64,000 bases of DNA from the NCBI RefSeq assembly GCF_963877135.1, contig NZ_CAWNSW010000016.1, positions 9,952 to 73,951 on the forward strand. Reading direction: 5' to 3'. This stretch comes from Stenomitos frigidus_A (lineage in GTDB: Bacteria > Cyanobacteriota > Cyanobacteriia > Leptolyngbyales > Leptolyngbyaceae). A model generated the notes under the pieces. The model ran no database searches. It saw nothing but the letters and a program-made list of their open reading frames with translations, and was not told where the DNA came from. The translations under genes were made by a program, and so were the position numbers. Shown here piece by piece: positions 26,970-35,359 of the stretch; positions within the stretch are counted from its first letter, which is position 1; the number at the start of each line of letters is the position of its first letter.

Positions 26970-27535
26970 TGCAACTGCCCGCACCCATCAGCGCAACAGC
27001 GTTCATCAGCCTCGCCGACTCTCAACTATGGGATTTTGCTGGCGTTGATGGCTTGCCACTGGCAAAGGCATTGGTTGGTGCTCGTGCCGATCGCCTCGCG
27101 CCGTTTCAATCGCTGGAAACCACGATCGACGGTCAGCCTTGCTCGCTGCTGCGTCTCTGTGAAGGCAACTTTCGTGTGCGCGTCTGGGGAGAGGAGGAGG
27201 CGTTTGCAGCAACGCTTCAGTCGCTTCAATTCGGGCTGCGCGTTTGGGTAAAGCAGTGTGAGTGGATGGAAGCGATCGCGCTACCGGAATCTGTTGGCCT
27301 GATGCATCTATCCAATGTTGCCATCCCCAAACCACCCCATCGGTTAGAAGGTATGGTGGGCGATCGGGCGTTGCCTGCGCGTATCGATGGTTTTTCGGTG
27401 TTGCTGTGGCGACATGTGGTTGGTGGACAACCCGCGTTTGAGTTGCAGACAGCGACGAAACATTTGGCAACCATCCAGGCAACTTTCACTTCTTGCTGTA
27501 GCGATTCAAACAGTTTATTTAGCGCTTCTAAATAA
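26966..27535 (+). CDS. Small protein resembling sarcosine oxidase gamma subunit
   Basis: 189 residues, starting within the stop of the GcvT fusion (ATGA overlap), so strictly co-translated. The sequence shows a GcvT-like/SoxG-like tail fold: VGARADRLAPFQSLET, then LLRLCEGNFRVRVWGEEEAFAATLQSL. It has no transmembrane segment or clear catalytic motif. Family knowledge: heterotetrameric sarcosine oxidases and N-methylglutamate dehydrogenases pair a GcvT-containing alpha subunit with a small gamma subunit of about this size. The assignment is tentative, and a lineage-specific partner of the DUF1989-GcvT protein is equally possible. Confidence 0.6.
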   Translation: MMQLPAPISATAFISLADSQLWDFAGVDGLPLAKALVGARADRLAPFQSLETTIDGQPCSLLRLCEGNFRVRVWGEEEAFAATLQSLQFGLRVWVKQCEWMEAIALPESVGLMHLSNVAIPKPPHRLEGMVGDRALPARIDGFSVLLWRHVVGGQPAFELQTATKHLATIQATFTSCCSDSNSLFSASK

Positions 27536-27748
27536 GTCTGGTTGGATCATGGCTTCTTATCCAACTGATTTTTCAGTTTGAGTCCGCACGCACGCACGCG
27601 ATCACGTAAGTCTCCCCAGAAACCGGGTTTCTTCAAGAAACCTGGTTTCTCTCAGGGTGCAACGGTTAAAGTGTTGATTGACGTGGATGGCTGCATTGCG
27701 ATCGCCCCTCACGCCAGTGCGCGATCACTCAACCCGTGAGGTTTGCCC
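27536..27748. repeat. Short repeats ahead of the Roco-TIR gene
   Basis: Contains a cgcacgcacgcacgcg run (27588-27602) and paired agaaaccgggtttctt / agaaacctggtttctc motifs (27615-27648), the same repeat family as at 24138. No ORF is supported. Confidence 0.55.
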
Positions 27749-30541
27749 ATGACAGACGAAGAACTGCTGCAAATCATCAAACAAGCGGCTAGAGAAGGAA
27801 GGACGAGACTTGATCTTTCTGACAAGAACCTGAAAGCGCTACCACCAGAGATCGGTCAGCTTACCAATATCAACACGCTTCTTCTCGGCGATAATCTACT
27901 AACATTGCTGCCGCCTGAGATCGGTCAACTCACTAGTCTCAGCACACTTGAACTTCAACACAATCGACTGGAAACGCTGCCACCTGAAATTGGGCAACTC
28001 ACCAGTATCAGTCAGCTTTTTCTCATCGGTAATCAACTAACAACGTTACCACCTGAAATTGGGCAACTTACTACTATCAGTCAGCTTTTTCTCGGCGGTA
28101 ATCAGCTAACAACGTTGCCGCTCGAGATCGGTCAACTCACCAATCTCCGCACACTTGACCTGAGCATCAATAAATTTACGACCTTGCCACCAGAGATTGG
28201 ACGACTCACAAAACTAACTGAGCTTGAACTCAGCAAAAATCAGCTAACGACATTACTACCAGAGATTGCTCAACTCGCCAACCTTAGTGGGCTTTATCTC
28301 TACATTAATCGACTGACGACACTGCCATCAGAGATCGGTCAACTCACCAATCTCCAAACACTTGACCTCGGCGGCAATCAATTGACGACGCTGCCACTAG
28401 AAGTTGGGCAACTCACACAGCTCAGTACGCTTGACCTCAGTTACAACCAGTTGACTATGCTGCCGCAACAACTGTTACAGCTTAAGCAACTACAAACGAT
28501 AGATTTGCGGGGGAATGCACTGCCCATTCCACCAGAGGTGTTAGGTGTCGAATGGGGTTCGTTGGGTGCTCCTGCTACTATCCTCCACTATTACTTTCAG
28601 CTTCAGCAGGAGCAAAAGCGATCGCTCAACGAGGCAAAATTGTTAGTGGTTGGGCAAAGCAACGTCGGCAAAACGTCTTTAGTAAAGCGTTTAATCGAGG
28701 GAGTCTTTAACCAACACGAATGTAAAACTGAGGGCATCCAGATTCAGCGGTGGCAGCTTCCGGTCAAAGAGCAGACTATTCGCCTCAACGTGTGGGATTT
28801 CGGTGGGCAGGAGATCATGCACGCCACCCATCAGTTTTTTCTCACCAAGCGCAGTCTCTACCTGCTGGTGCTCAATGCTCGTCAGGATGAAGACGAGAAC
28901 CGACTGGAATACTGGCTCAAGATCATTCAAAGCTTTGGTGGCACGTCGCCCATCATCATTGTGGGCAATCAGGTCGATCAACAGCCGCTGGATATTGACA
29001 GACGTGGCTTGCAGACCAAGTACCCGCAGATACAGGCAATTGTCGAAACCTCCTGCGAGACGGGTCAGGGCATCGACAAGCTGCGATCGCTCATTACGCA
29101 AAAAGTGGATGCCCTGGAACACATCTACGACCCGCTGCCCCTCTCCTGGTTTATGCTCAAGCAACAGCTCGAAGCGATCGAGCACGATTACATCCCCTAC
29201 ACCGAGTACCAGCAGCTCTGCAACACGCAGGGCATCACAGACGACCTGAGCCAGACCACCCTCGTCGGCTTCCTCCACGACCTTGGCATCGTGCTCAACT
29301 TTTACGGTGACGATCGTTTAGAAGATACTAACGTCCTCAATCCGCAGTGGGTCACCAACGGCGTGTATCGCATCCTCAACGACAATCAATTAATTACCGA
29401 ATACCGGGGCATTCTGGAACGCAGCCACCTCACTCGCATCCTCGATGCCAGCCGCTATCCTCGCAGCAAGCATCTGTTCATCATCGACATGATGCGGAAG
29501 TTTGAACTCTGCTTCGACCTCGAAGGCTTCCACGACCAGAAGTTTTTGCTGCCCGACCTGTTGACCAAAGAAGAACCGTTTACCGGAGACTGGCACGACG
29601 CATTGCCCTTTCAGTATCACTACAAGGTATTGCCCACCAGCATCCTGTCTCGTTTCATCGTCCGCATGAACGACAAGATCCATCAGCACACCTACTGGCG
29701 CAACGGCGTCGTGCTGGCATACGAAGGCAACATCGCGTTGATTAAAGCCGATCGCGAAGACAAGAAAATCTTCATCCGCGTCACAGGCACTGAACACGGT
29801 CGTCGTCGCTTTCTCACTGTCATTCGCGCCCAGTTCGCCGCCATCCATCAAACCATCCCCGGTCTGGACGTTGACGAAAAAATTCCTCTCCCCAATCATT
29901 CAGAGATTGAACCGATCGATTATCTGCATTTGCTCACTCTGGAAGAACTGGGCGAAACCAGCTTCATTCCCACTGGACTCAAAGAACGGGTGAGCGTCCA
30001 ATCATTGCTTGATGGGATTGAGTCTGTACAAGAACGGAGAGGTAAACGCGATCGCCCTGATGGAACGGTTAATGTGCGACCGCGCCCATCCATCTCAGAA
30101 CCACGCGACCAAATCTTCGTCAGTTACAGCCATCAAGACAAAGAATGGCTCGGCAAACTTCAGATCCATCTCAAACCGCTGATCCGCAAGCATCAGCTTG
30201 CAGTCTGGGATGATACTAAAATTGCTGCAGGCGCAGAATGGTACAAAGAAATTGAAACTGCTCTGGCCACAGCCAAAGTCGCTGTTTTACTGGTCAGCCC
30301 AAACTTTCTTGCCTCAGATTTTATCCATGACGAAGAACTGCCTTCGTTACTGGATGCCGCCGCAACCGATGGACTCACCGTTATTTGGATTCACTTAAGT
30401 CATAGTGCATACAGAGATACTGACATCAGTAAGTATCAAGCTGCTCATGAACCCTCACAGCCATTAAACAGTCTCACCTCGGCAGAGCAAGATCGAGTCT
30501 TAGTCAGCATTTGTCAGACAATCAAGGCTGCAATGACTTAG
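27749..30541 (+). CDS. LRR - Roc GTPase - COR - TIR protein (Roco family)
   Basis: 930 residues. Residues about 20-255 contain some ten 23-residue leucine-rich repeats (consensus LTTLPPEIGQLTNLxxLxLxxNQ). Residues about 295-460 are a Roc Ras-like domain with P-loop VGQSNVGKTSL, switch motif DFGGQE and NQVD base-recognition motif. COR follows to about 720. The C-terminal 150 residues are a TIR domain (QIFVSYSHQDKEWLGKL, KIAAGAEWYKEIETALATAKVAVLLVSPNFLASDF, ELPSLLD). ATG 27749 is preferred over TTG 27743 because gtgagg is correctly spaced only for the ATG. Bacterial TIR domains often degrade NAD or make cyclic ADP-ribose signals, and LRR-Roc-TIR layouts resemble immune sensors. Function is inferred. 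Confidence 0.92.
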   Translation: MTDEELLQIIKQAAREGRTRLDLSDKNLKALPPEIGQLTNINTLLLGDNLLTLLPPEIGQLTSLSTLELQHNRLETLPPEIGQLTSISQLFLIGNQLTTLPPEIGQLTTISQLFLGGNQLTTLPLEIGQLTNLRTLDLSINKFTTLPPEIGRLTKLTELELSKNQLTTLLPEIAQLANLSGLYLYINRLTTLPSEIGQLTNLQTLDLGGNQLTTLPLEVGQLTQLSTLDLSYNQLTMLPQQLLQLKQLQTIDLRGNALPIPPEVLGVEWGSLGAPATILHYYFQLQQEQKRSLNEAKLLVVGQSNVGKTSLVKRLIEGVFNQHECKTEGIQIQRWQLPVKEQTIRLNVWDFGGQEIMHATHQFFLTKRSLYLLVLNARQDEDENRLEYWLKIIQSFGGTSPIIIVGNQVDQQPLDIDRRGLQTKYPQIQAIVETSCETGQGIDKLRSLITQKVDALEHIYDPLPLSWFMLKQQLEAIEHDYIPYTEYQQLCNTQGITDDLSQTTLVGFLHDLGIVLNFYGDDRLEDTNVLNPQWVTNGVYRILNDNQLITEYRGILERSHLTRILDASRYPRSKHLFIIDMMRKFELCFDLEGFHDQKFLLPDLLTKEEPFTGDWHDALPFQYHYKVLPTSILSRFIVRMNDKIHQHTYWRNGVVLAYEGNIALIKADREDKKIFIRVTGTEHGRRRFLTVIRAQFAAIHQTIPGLDVDEKIPLPNHSEIEPIDYLHLLTLEELGETSFIPTGLKERVSVQSLLDGIESVQERRGKRDRPDGTVNVRPRPSISEPRDQIFVSYSHQDKEWLGKLQIHLKPLIRKHQLAVWDDTKIAAGAEWYKEIETALATAKVAVLLVSPNFLASDFIHDEELPSLLDAAATDGLTVIWIHLSHSAYRDTDISKYQAAHEPSQPLNSLTSAEQDRVLVSICQTIKAAMT

Positions 30542-30591
30542 GAAAACAAACCACGATCGTTACTGGTAAACGCTCTAAAAGGCAAGACCCT

Positions 30592-30786
30592 ATGACTCAT
30601 CAGCCTGACAATCACTCCCTTGAATTTAAGGACGAGATGCTACCAGAGTATGACCTGATTAAATTTCGCGGTACTCATGGTAAACACACCGAGGCAATGC
30701 GTCAAGGATATTCCGTCACCATTCATCACGAGGATGGGGCGTCTACAACGAGCGATATATCGCCTAGCAATCCTGTAGTTATCTAA
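30592..30786 (+). CDS. Small acidic protein downstream of the Roco-TIR gene
   Basis: 64 residues (MTHQPDNHSLEFKDEMLPEYDL onward), starting 50 bases after the Roco-TIR stop in the same orientation. Ribosome-binding-like aaaaggcaag precedes ATG 30592, and a longer in-frame start at 30511 would overlap the TIR coding end. There is no transmembrane segment or known domain. It ends HEDGASTTSDISPSNPVVI. Conservation needs a search. If real, it might be an accessory of the upstream sensor. Confidence 0.5.
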   Translation: MTHQPDNHSLEFKDEMLPEYDLIKFRGTHGKHTEAMRQGYSVTIHHEDGASTTSDISPSNPVVI

Positions 30787-30865
30787 GACAGCAGCCAAAA
30801 TCGGGTTTAAGCTGACCAAGAGCTTAAAGCACTGCTTAAAGGGTTCCTGGACGCAAAATAAGCAT

Positions 30866-32185
30866 TCAAATCACGTCTTGCAGTACGCGGCGAGTGCTGC
30901 GCCATGCCCAGAGCCCAACCAGACTGACGATCGTGCCCATACTCAACATCACCACTCTCAGCCCTACTGCATCGGTAAGGGGGCCTGCGATCGCCAGCGG
31001 GACGCTCAGGGCAATATTCACCACATTGTTTTGAAAGCCAAATACCTTACCGCGCATCGACTCTGGCGTTTGGCGTTGAATTAACGTTTGCATGGGAATG
31101 CCCACCATCGATGCCCCGACCCCCAACAGCGCACTCAGGCTCAAGCCCAGCCACAGATTGTTGGTGAAGGTAAACACCGTTAAGCCGCCTGCCATGATGA
31201 GGAACCCGATCAGCGGGAGCGGCTTGTGATGAAAGCGATCGCCCCAGTGCCCCAGTGCCGCCCCACCAAAGACCATGCCAATCCCTGCTGCTGCTAGCAA
31301 GAAACCAAACTGGGTCGATTTCAGACCAATCTCTTCCACCAGATCGATCGCCAGCACCGTCAGGGCAGCAAAGACCGAATACAGAATCATCAACTGCACC
31401 ATCGCGCTACTCACCAGACGATCTTTTTTCAGGTAAGTCAGCCCAGCCTTAAAATCATGCCAGGGGTGAGCCTGCACAATTTGAGGGTCAGCGCCACTTT
31501 TGCGAAGCGGCAAGCAGTATAAAATGGCAGCGCCGACAAGGTAGAGCCCACCCACTAAAAGCGCCTGCCCAAACAGTTCTCCCGTTTTGACCAGGTTTAG
31601 CAACGGTTCACCGATCGCAAAACCCACCGTGAGCGACCCGATTAACGCCGTGGTGATCGTTTTTGCCAGAGTCAGCAGCGGTTCGCCGATCGCAAAACCG
31701 ACGATCAACGACCCCATCAGCGTCGTCGTAAACAACGCATTGGCGCTCATCAAGCCCTGCGGCGGCACCAACAGCGGAATCGCAGCCTGTTCTGCTGGCG
31801 CAAAAAACTGGGTTAAAACAGACTCCGAGAAGCCAACGATGAGCAGTATCGCAAATTCTCTGGGCAGCAGCGGCATAGCGAGAATGAGCAGCCCGCGCAA
31901 GAGATTACAGCCCACCAGAATTTGCCGTTTGTCGAAGCGATCGACAAAAATTCCGGCTGCCGAACCAAAAAGAATAGCAGGCAGCGTGATCGCAAACATC
32001 AGCGCTGAACGAGCCGAATTTTCCAGACCTGGCGGGGGCTGATAGTTGACCAGTAGCGCAATGAGAAACACAAAAAAGATTTTATCGGCTACCTGCGACA
32101 AAACCTGCGCCGTCCACAGCGCTAGAAAGGGTCGATTTTTGAGCAGTGTACCGAACCCACCATCAGAAGAGCTGGTTGGAAGCAT
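30866..32185 (-). CDS. MFS transporter (EntS-like exporter) with internal 25-residue duplication
   Basis: 439 residues, 12 or more hydrophobic helices, opening FLALWTAQVLSQVADKIFFVFLIALLV. The major-facilitator loop DRFDKRQILVGCNLLRGLL lies after TM2, and the second-half equivalent GHWGDRFHHKPLPLIGFLIM is present. The segment GSLIVGFAIGEPLLTLAKT is followed immediately by GSLTVGFAIGEPLLNLVKT, a tandem 75-bp duplication (31599-31748) that adds one extra helix-length segment. The family exports siderophores, macrolides and other small molecules. The divergent neighbour upstream on the minus strand is an alpha/beta hydrolase gene. Confidence 0.88.
   Translation of the reverse strand: MLPTSSSDGGFGTLLKNRPFLALWTAQVLSQVADKIFFVFLIALLVNYQPPPGLENSARSALMFAITLPAILFGSAAGIFVDRFDKRQILVGCNLLRGLLILAMPLLPREFAILLIVGFSESVLTQFFAPAEQAAIPLLVPPQGLMSANALFTTTLMGSLIVGFAIGEPLLTLAKTITTALIGSLTVGFAIGEPLLNLVKTGELFGQALLVGGLYLVGAAILYCLPLRKSGADPQIVQAHPWHDFKAGLTYLKKDRLVSSAMVQLMILYSVFAALTVLAIDLVEEIGLKSTQFGFLLAAAGIGMVFGGAALGHWGDRFHHKPLPLIGFLIMAGGLTVFTFTNNLWLGLSLSALLGVGASMVGIPMQTLIQRQTPESMRGKVFGFQNNVVNIALSVPLAIAGPLTDAVGLRVVMLSMGTIVSLVGLWAWRSTRRVLQDVI
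31599..31748. repeat. 75-bp tandem duplication inside the MFS gene
   Basis: Units 31599-31673 and 31674-31748 share the core ggttc(a/g)ccgatcgcaaaacc and translate to paired GFAIGEPLL segments. The duplication keeps frame and adds 25 residues. Confidence 0.7.
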
Positions 32186-32373
32186 AGCGTTTTGTCTGGA
32201 AAAGCGTTTGGGAACCAGTTAGATATCCTCCGCTAGTTTGCGCAGGTGTGGTGATGTGTGATCAACCACTTGCCGCTTCAAGTTAGCGTGGCATAAATCT
32301 CAACGCTGTAAGCTGAGCCATTCTAGTGTTCCCAGTTGGGAACAAAGAAAGTTTTTTCTTAGTCTAAATTCGC

Positions 32374-32952
32374 TCATCGCAGTTCCCCGTAGCGGCGCAA
32401 CAGAGCAGTTACAAAACTGGCTGCTGATATCGCTACAGGCGGCTGTGACCGATCGGGTGCAAGCCACCAACCATCGGCAGCTTGCGGCGATCGCCAAAAT
32501 TCAAGGTGTTCGACTCCAGGGTCAGCGTAGAAACTGTCCTTTCCTGCACCCAACAACGCCGCACTCCAGTGTGTGAATGGGTCGTGACTGAGGCGATGCA
32601 TGGGGAAGTTGCCCACTAGCGGCACTCCCCAACCATCGATCGCCAACAGTGCTTTGACGGTTCCACCCAGTGTCTGCCACGCGGAGGCTGCACTTACGGC
32701 ACCAACGACTCCGGCACTGAACCCAATGAATACTATCGGTGTGCTGCGCGCCAAATCCGGATTAGAGCGGCAGCACTGCTGATGGAGAAAGCGCAGAATG
32801 TGCAGCCCTGAATAGGCTGGATACTGTTCGGCAGGAAAGACCAGCAGCGCTTCTGGACGCAAATCTGTTTGATCGGCAGCTTCCAGCAGCCCCTGTACAA
32901 ATTGCTGAGTCAGTGCCGGATCGTGAATGCCGGGACAGATCACAATCGTCAT
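32374..32952 (-). CDS. Small alpha/beta hydrolase-like protein
   Basis: 192 residues. Starts MTIVICPGIHDP, has a nucleophile-elbow-like GFSAGV (G-x-S-x-G), and a conserved HDPFTHW/YADPGVEHLEFW region in the second half. It is a cyanobacterial conserved hypothetical of lipase/thioesterase fold without assigned substrate. ATG 32952 is favoured over 32979 because AGGAAA lies at proper spacing upstream. No signal peptide, so cytoplasmic. Confidence 0.78.
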   Translation of the reverse strand: MTIVICPGIHDPALTQQFVQGLLEAADQTDLRPEALLVFPAEQYPAYSGLHILRFLHQQCCRSNPDLARSTPIVFIGFSAGVVGAVSAASAWQTLGGTVKALLAIDGWGVPLVGNFPMHRLSHDPFTHWSAALLGAGKDSFYADPGVEHLEFWRSPQAADGWWLAPDRSQPPVAISAASFVTALLRRYGELR

Positions 32953-33161
32953 CTTGCGTTTCCTTTCTCCTCGCCCCAAATCCGTACTGATCGTTGGTCA
33001 ATCCTTATAGTCTCTCGTTTGTGCTAGGCCTTAGGAAAGAACTTAATGCCAGTTTTAGCTTATCCCCCTGGAGAGGATGTTAGGCTAGTTCCAGTCAGTT
33101 AGGCTTCTCGGTGATGTCTTGCTGCCAAAACAGCACAGTCGCATTTGCCGTTTGAGCGATC

Positions 33162-34367
33162 GTGACTACAAATTTGTACAACAACGTTGAGGCAGTATCA
33201 GTGGTCGCTACTCCTGAAAAACTCCAGCCATTAGCTGATGTTTCTGCGCCCCAAGAGCGGGTTGCAGTTTTGTTAATGGGCTATGGCGAGGTCGAAAGCT
33301 ATGAAGACTTTGCCAACTATAATGAGCAGGCGCTAAATCTACTGACAGCAAAGTTTGCTCCCGTCCCGACGTGGGTTTACCCGCCGCTAGCCAAGCTGCT
33401 AGCCGCCTTTGACTTGCATGAGTGGAGTCATCAACACGACCACTTCATTTCACCCCATAACGCCATTTTTGAGCGCCAGCGTGCGGGTGTTGAGCAGCAT
33501 CTCCAAGAGCGTTGGGGCGATCGCATCAAGGTCTTCAAAGCCTTTAACTTCTGTGCTCCGTTTCTTCCAGAGCAGGTGCTGGCTGACGTCAAGGCACAAG
33601 GGTTTGACAAGCTGCTAATCTATCCTCTTCTGGTCGTCGACTCCATTTTTACAAGCGGTATTGCGGTTGAGCAGGTCAACAAAGCGCTAACGCTGTTGGC
33701 AGACGGCAATGAGCATTGGGTGAAAGGCACTCGCTATATCCCGTCTTTTTACAATGAGCCTGAGTACATCGATCTAATGGCCGGACTCGTTGAAGACAAA
33801 ATCAAAACAGATCTGGTAGTAGCGCACCTTCCATCTCAGATTGGGATTGTGCTGATGAACCACGGCTGCCCTCACAAAGCGAAAGGCTTTACGTCAGGCA
33901 TTGATGAGAGTCAAGCACTGTACGATCGCGTCCGCGAAAAGCTGATCTACCGCTATCCCCTCACATCGGTGGGCTGGCTCAACCACCAGACGCCATTGAT
34001 CGAATGGACGCAGCCCAATGCCGACCTTGCCGCCAAGAACTTGATCGATCTGGGTGCTACGGCGCTGGTCTTCATGCCGATCGGCTTTGCGACCGAGAAC
34101 CATGAAACGCTACTAGATGTAGACCACATCATCCATGGACTGCGCCGCAAGCATCCTGAAGTGACCTATGTACAGATGGAGTGCGTGAACGATCACCCCG
34201 AATTCCTCAAGATGGTGGCCGACTGGGCAGATCCCCAAATTGAGGCATTATTAGCAGAACAAGCACTTGCGGTAAAGCCAAGCCTCGCTCATAGCCATGA
34301 TTATCCTGATCACGGGCATCACGATCATGGGCACCAACATGGCAACGGACATCATCACCATCATTAA
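33162..34367 (+). CDS. Ferrochelatase-family protein with histidine-rich C-terminus
   Basis: 401 residues. Ferrochelatase-like motifs include RVAVLLMGYGEVESYEDFANY near the start and, in the second half, SVGWLNHQTPLIEWTQPN and FMPIGFATENHETLLDVDH, the HemH-type ETL(x)DxD signature. The chain ends in about 25 residues dominated by His (HDHGHQHGNGHHHHH), which should bind divalent metal. Translation begins with GTG 33162. It is longer and more divergent than normal HemH (about 320-390 residues in cyanobacteria), so it may insert iron or another metal (Co, Ni) into a tetrapyrrole. The tail may store or deliver the metal. Confidence 0.82.
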   Translation: MTTNLYNNVEAVSVVATPEKLQPLADVSAPQERVAVLLMGYGEVESYEDFANYNEQALNLLTAKFAPVPTWVYPPLAKLLAAFDLHEWSHQHDHFISPHNAIFERQRAGVEQHLQERWGDRIKVFKAFNFCAPFLPEQVLADVKAQGFDKLLIYPLLVVDSIFTSGIAVEQVNKALTLLADGNEHWVKGTRYIPSFYNEPEYIDLMAGLVEDKIKTDLVVAHLPSQIGIVLMNHGCPHKAKGFTSGIDESQALYDRVREKLIYRYPLTSVGWLNHQTPLIEWTQPNADLAAKNLIDLGATALVFMPIGFATENHETLLDVDHIIHGLRRKHPEVTYVQMECVNDHPEFLKMVADWADPQIEALLAEQALAVKPSLAHSHDYPDHGHHDHGHQHGNGHHHHH

Positions 34368-34387
34368 AGACCACCCTAACGGTCTAG

Positions 34388-34425
34388 GGTCAGTAGGGAC
34401 GTTACTTGTAACGTCCCTACTGACC
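34388..34425. repeat. gtagggacgtta palindromic repeat, copy 3 (possible terminator)
   Basis: A 17-bp-arm inverted repeat (ggtcagtagggacgtta / taacgtccctactgacc) between the convergent ferrochelatase-like and FMN-reductase genes. It is the longest-armed copy of the family in the window. Confidence 0.78.
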
Positions 34426-34428
34426 TAT

Positions 34429-34974
34429 TTAGGTGACATTTCGTAGTTTTTGCGTATTCTCGATCAGGCTCTGAGCAAACTCATCAAAGCGTTCTGACAA
34501 TTTTGCGTCCTGCAGTTTACCATCGGCACCAAAGGCTTTCCACGCTTGGGCGATCGCAATTTGCTCAGGAATGACCCAGGCGTGCACCCAGCGTAAAATA
34601 ACGCGCAGATCGTTCAGTGCGTTGCTATTCGGCTGTCCACCCAAAACGCTAATGAGCCCGCCTACCTTACCCGATAGCTGGTCAAAGCTCATTAAATCCA
34701 GCGCGTTTTTAATCACACCGCTGACACTCCCGTGATACTCCGGGGTCACCAGAATCATGCCATCGGCTTGATGAAAGGCCTGACGCAGCCGATCGACATC
34801 GGGATAGTCTGGATAGTCCTTGCCACCATCACAAAACGGTAGATTGAGTGTCCGGAGGTCAAGTCTTTCGACTTCGGCACCCAGAGCCTCCAACCGTTGC
34901 GTGGCAATCACTAACGCCTGCTGGCTGTAAGAATCAGCTCGCAGACTGCCCGCAATCCCTACGAATCTAACCAT
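34429..34974 (-). CDS. NADPH-dependent FMN reductase (azoreductase-like flavodoxin fold)
   Basis: 181 residues with the flavodoxin-like motifs GIAGSLRADSYSQQAL (FMN phosphate loop) and PEYHGSVSGVIKNALD (FMN ring contact), typical of the SsuE/ArsH/azoreductase group. It reduces FMN or quinones/azo compounds with NAD(P)H in the cytoplasm. It is divergent from ftsH. An inverted repeat (ctcata-acgac-tatgag, 35095-35111) in the intergenic region could be an operator, but no regulator gene is adjacent. Confidence 0.9.
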   Translation of the reverse strand: MVRFVGIAGSLRADSYSQQALVIATQRLEALGAEVERLDLRTLNLPFCDGGKDYPDYPDVDRLRQAFHQADGMILVTPEYHGSVSGVIKNALDLMSFDQLSGKVGGLISVLGGQPNSNALNDLRVILRWVHAWVIPEQIAIAQAWKAFGADGKLQDAKLSERFDEFAQSLIENTQKLRNVT

Positions 34975-35359
34975 GGTCAGAAGTCCTTTTGCATGAAGTT
35001 GGATAACGTAAATCGAATGTGTGCCAAAGCTGTTATTGCTTGCGTCTGTTCCTTCCCGAACCGTTGCCTGGAACAGTTTGAGTATTAAAATGAACTCATA
35101 ACGACTATGAGTAAATCATAGCGATTTATTTTTAAGGCTGTCAATTTTTTGGTGTGTTGGCATGGTTCAGTTTCTCCTCTGGCAAGGACGTCTCTGGCTA
35201 GAAACACTTCATTCGCTAGGATGAAGATGGTTGAGTTAAACTTGGGTGAAGTGCTGTTGGTTTTGTGCGTGCGCTGAAATCGGCGATCGTGCATCATCGC
35301 CAAGCGGGCACATCATCGGCAAGGTCAATCGGCAACGTAACAGGTAGAAGGCGCTACGT
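34975..35359. other. Divergent promoter region of the FMN reductase and ftsH
   Basis: About 385 bases. It contains the inverted repeat ctcata-N5-tatgag at 35095-35111 followed by gagtaaatcata, a half-site-like repetition. No coding or RNA gene is evident. Confidence 0.45.
35095..35111. promoter_or_regulatory. Operator-like inverted repeat
   Basis: ctcataacgactatgag has perfect 6-bp arms around a 5-bp spacer, 121 bases upstream of the FMN reductase start and 249 bases upstream of ftsH. The binding protein is unknown. Confidence 0.35.
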
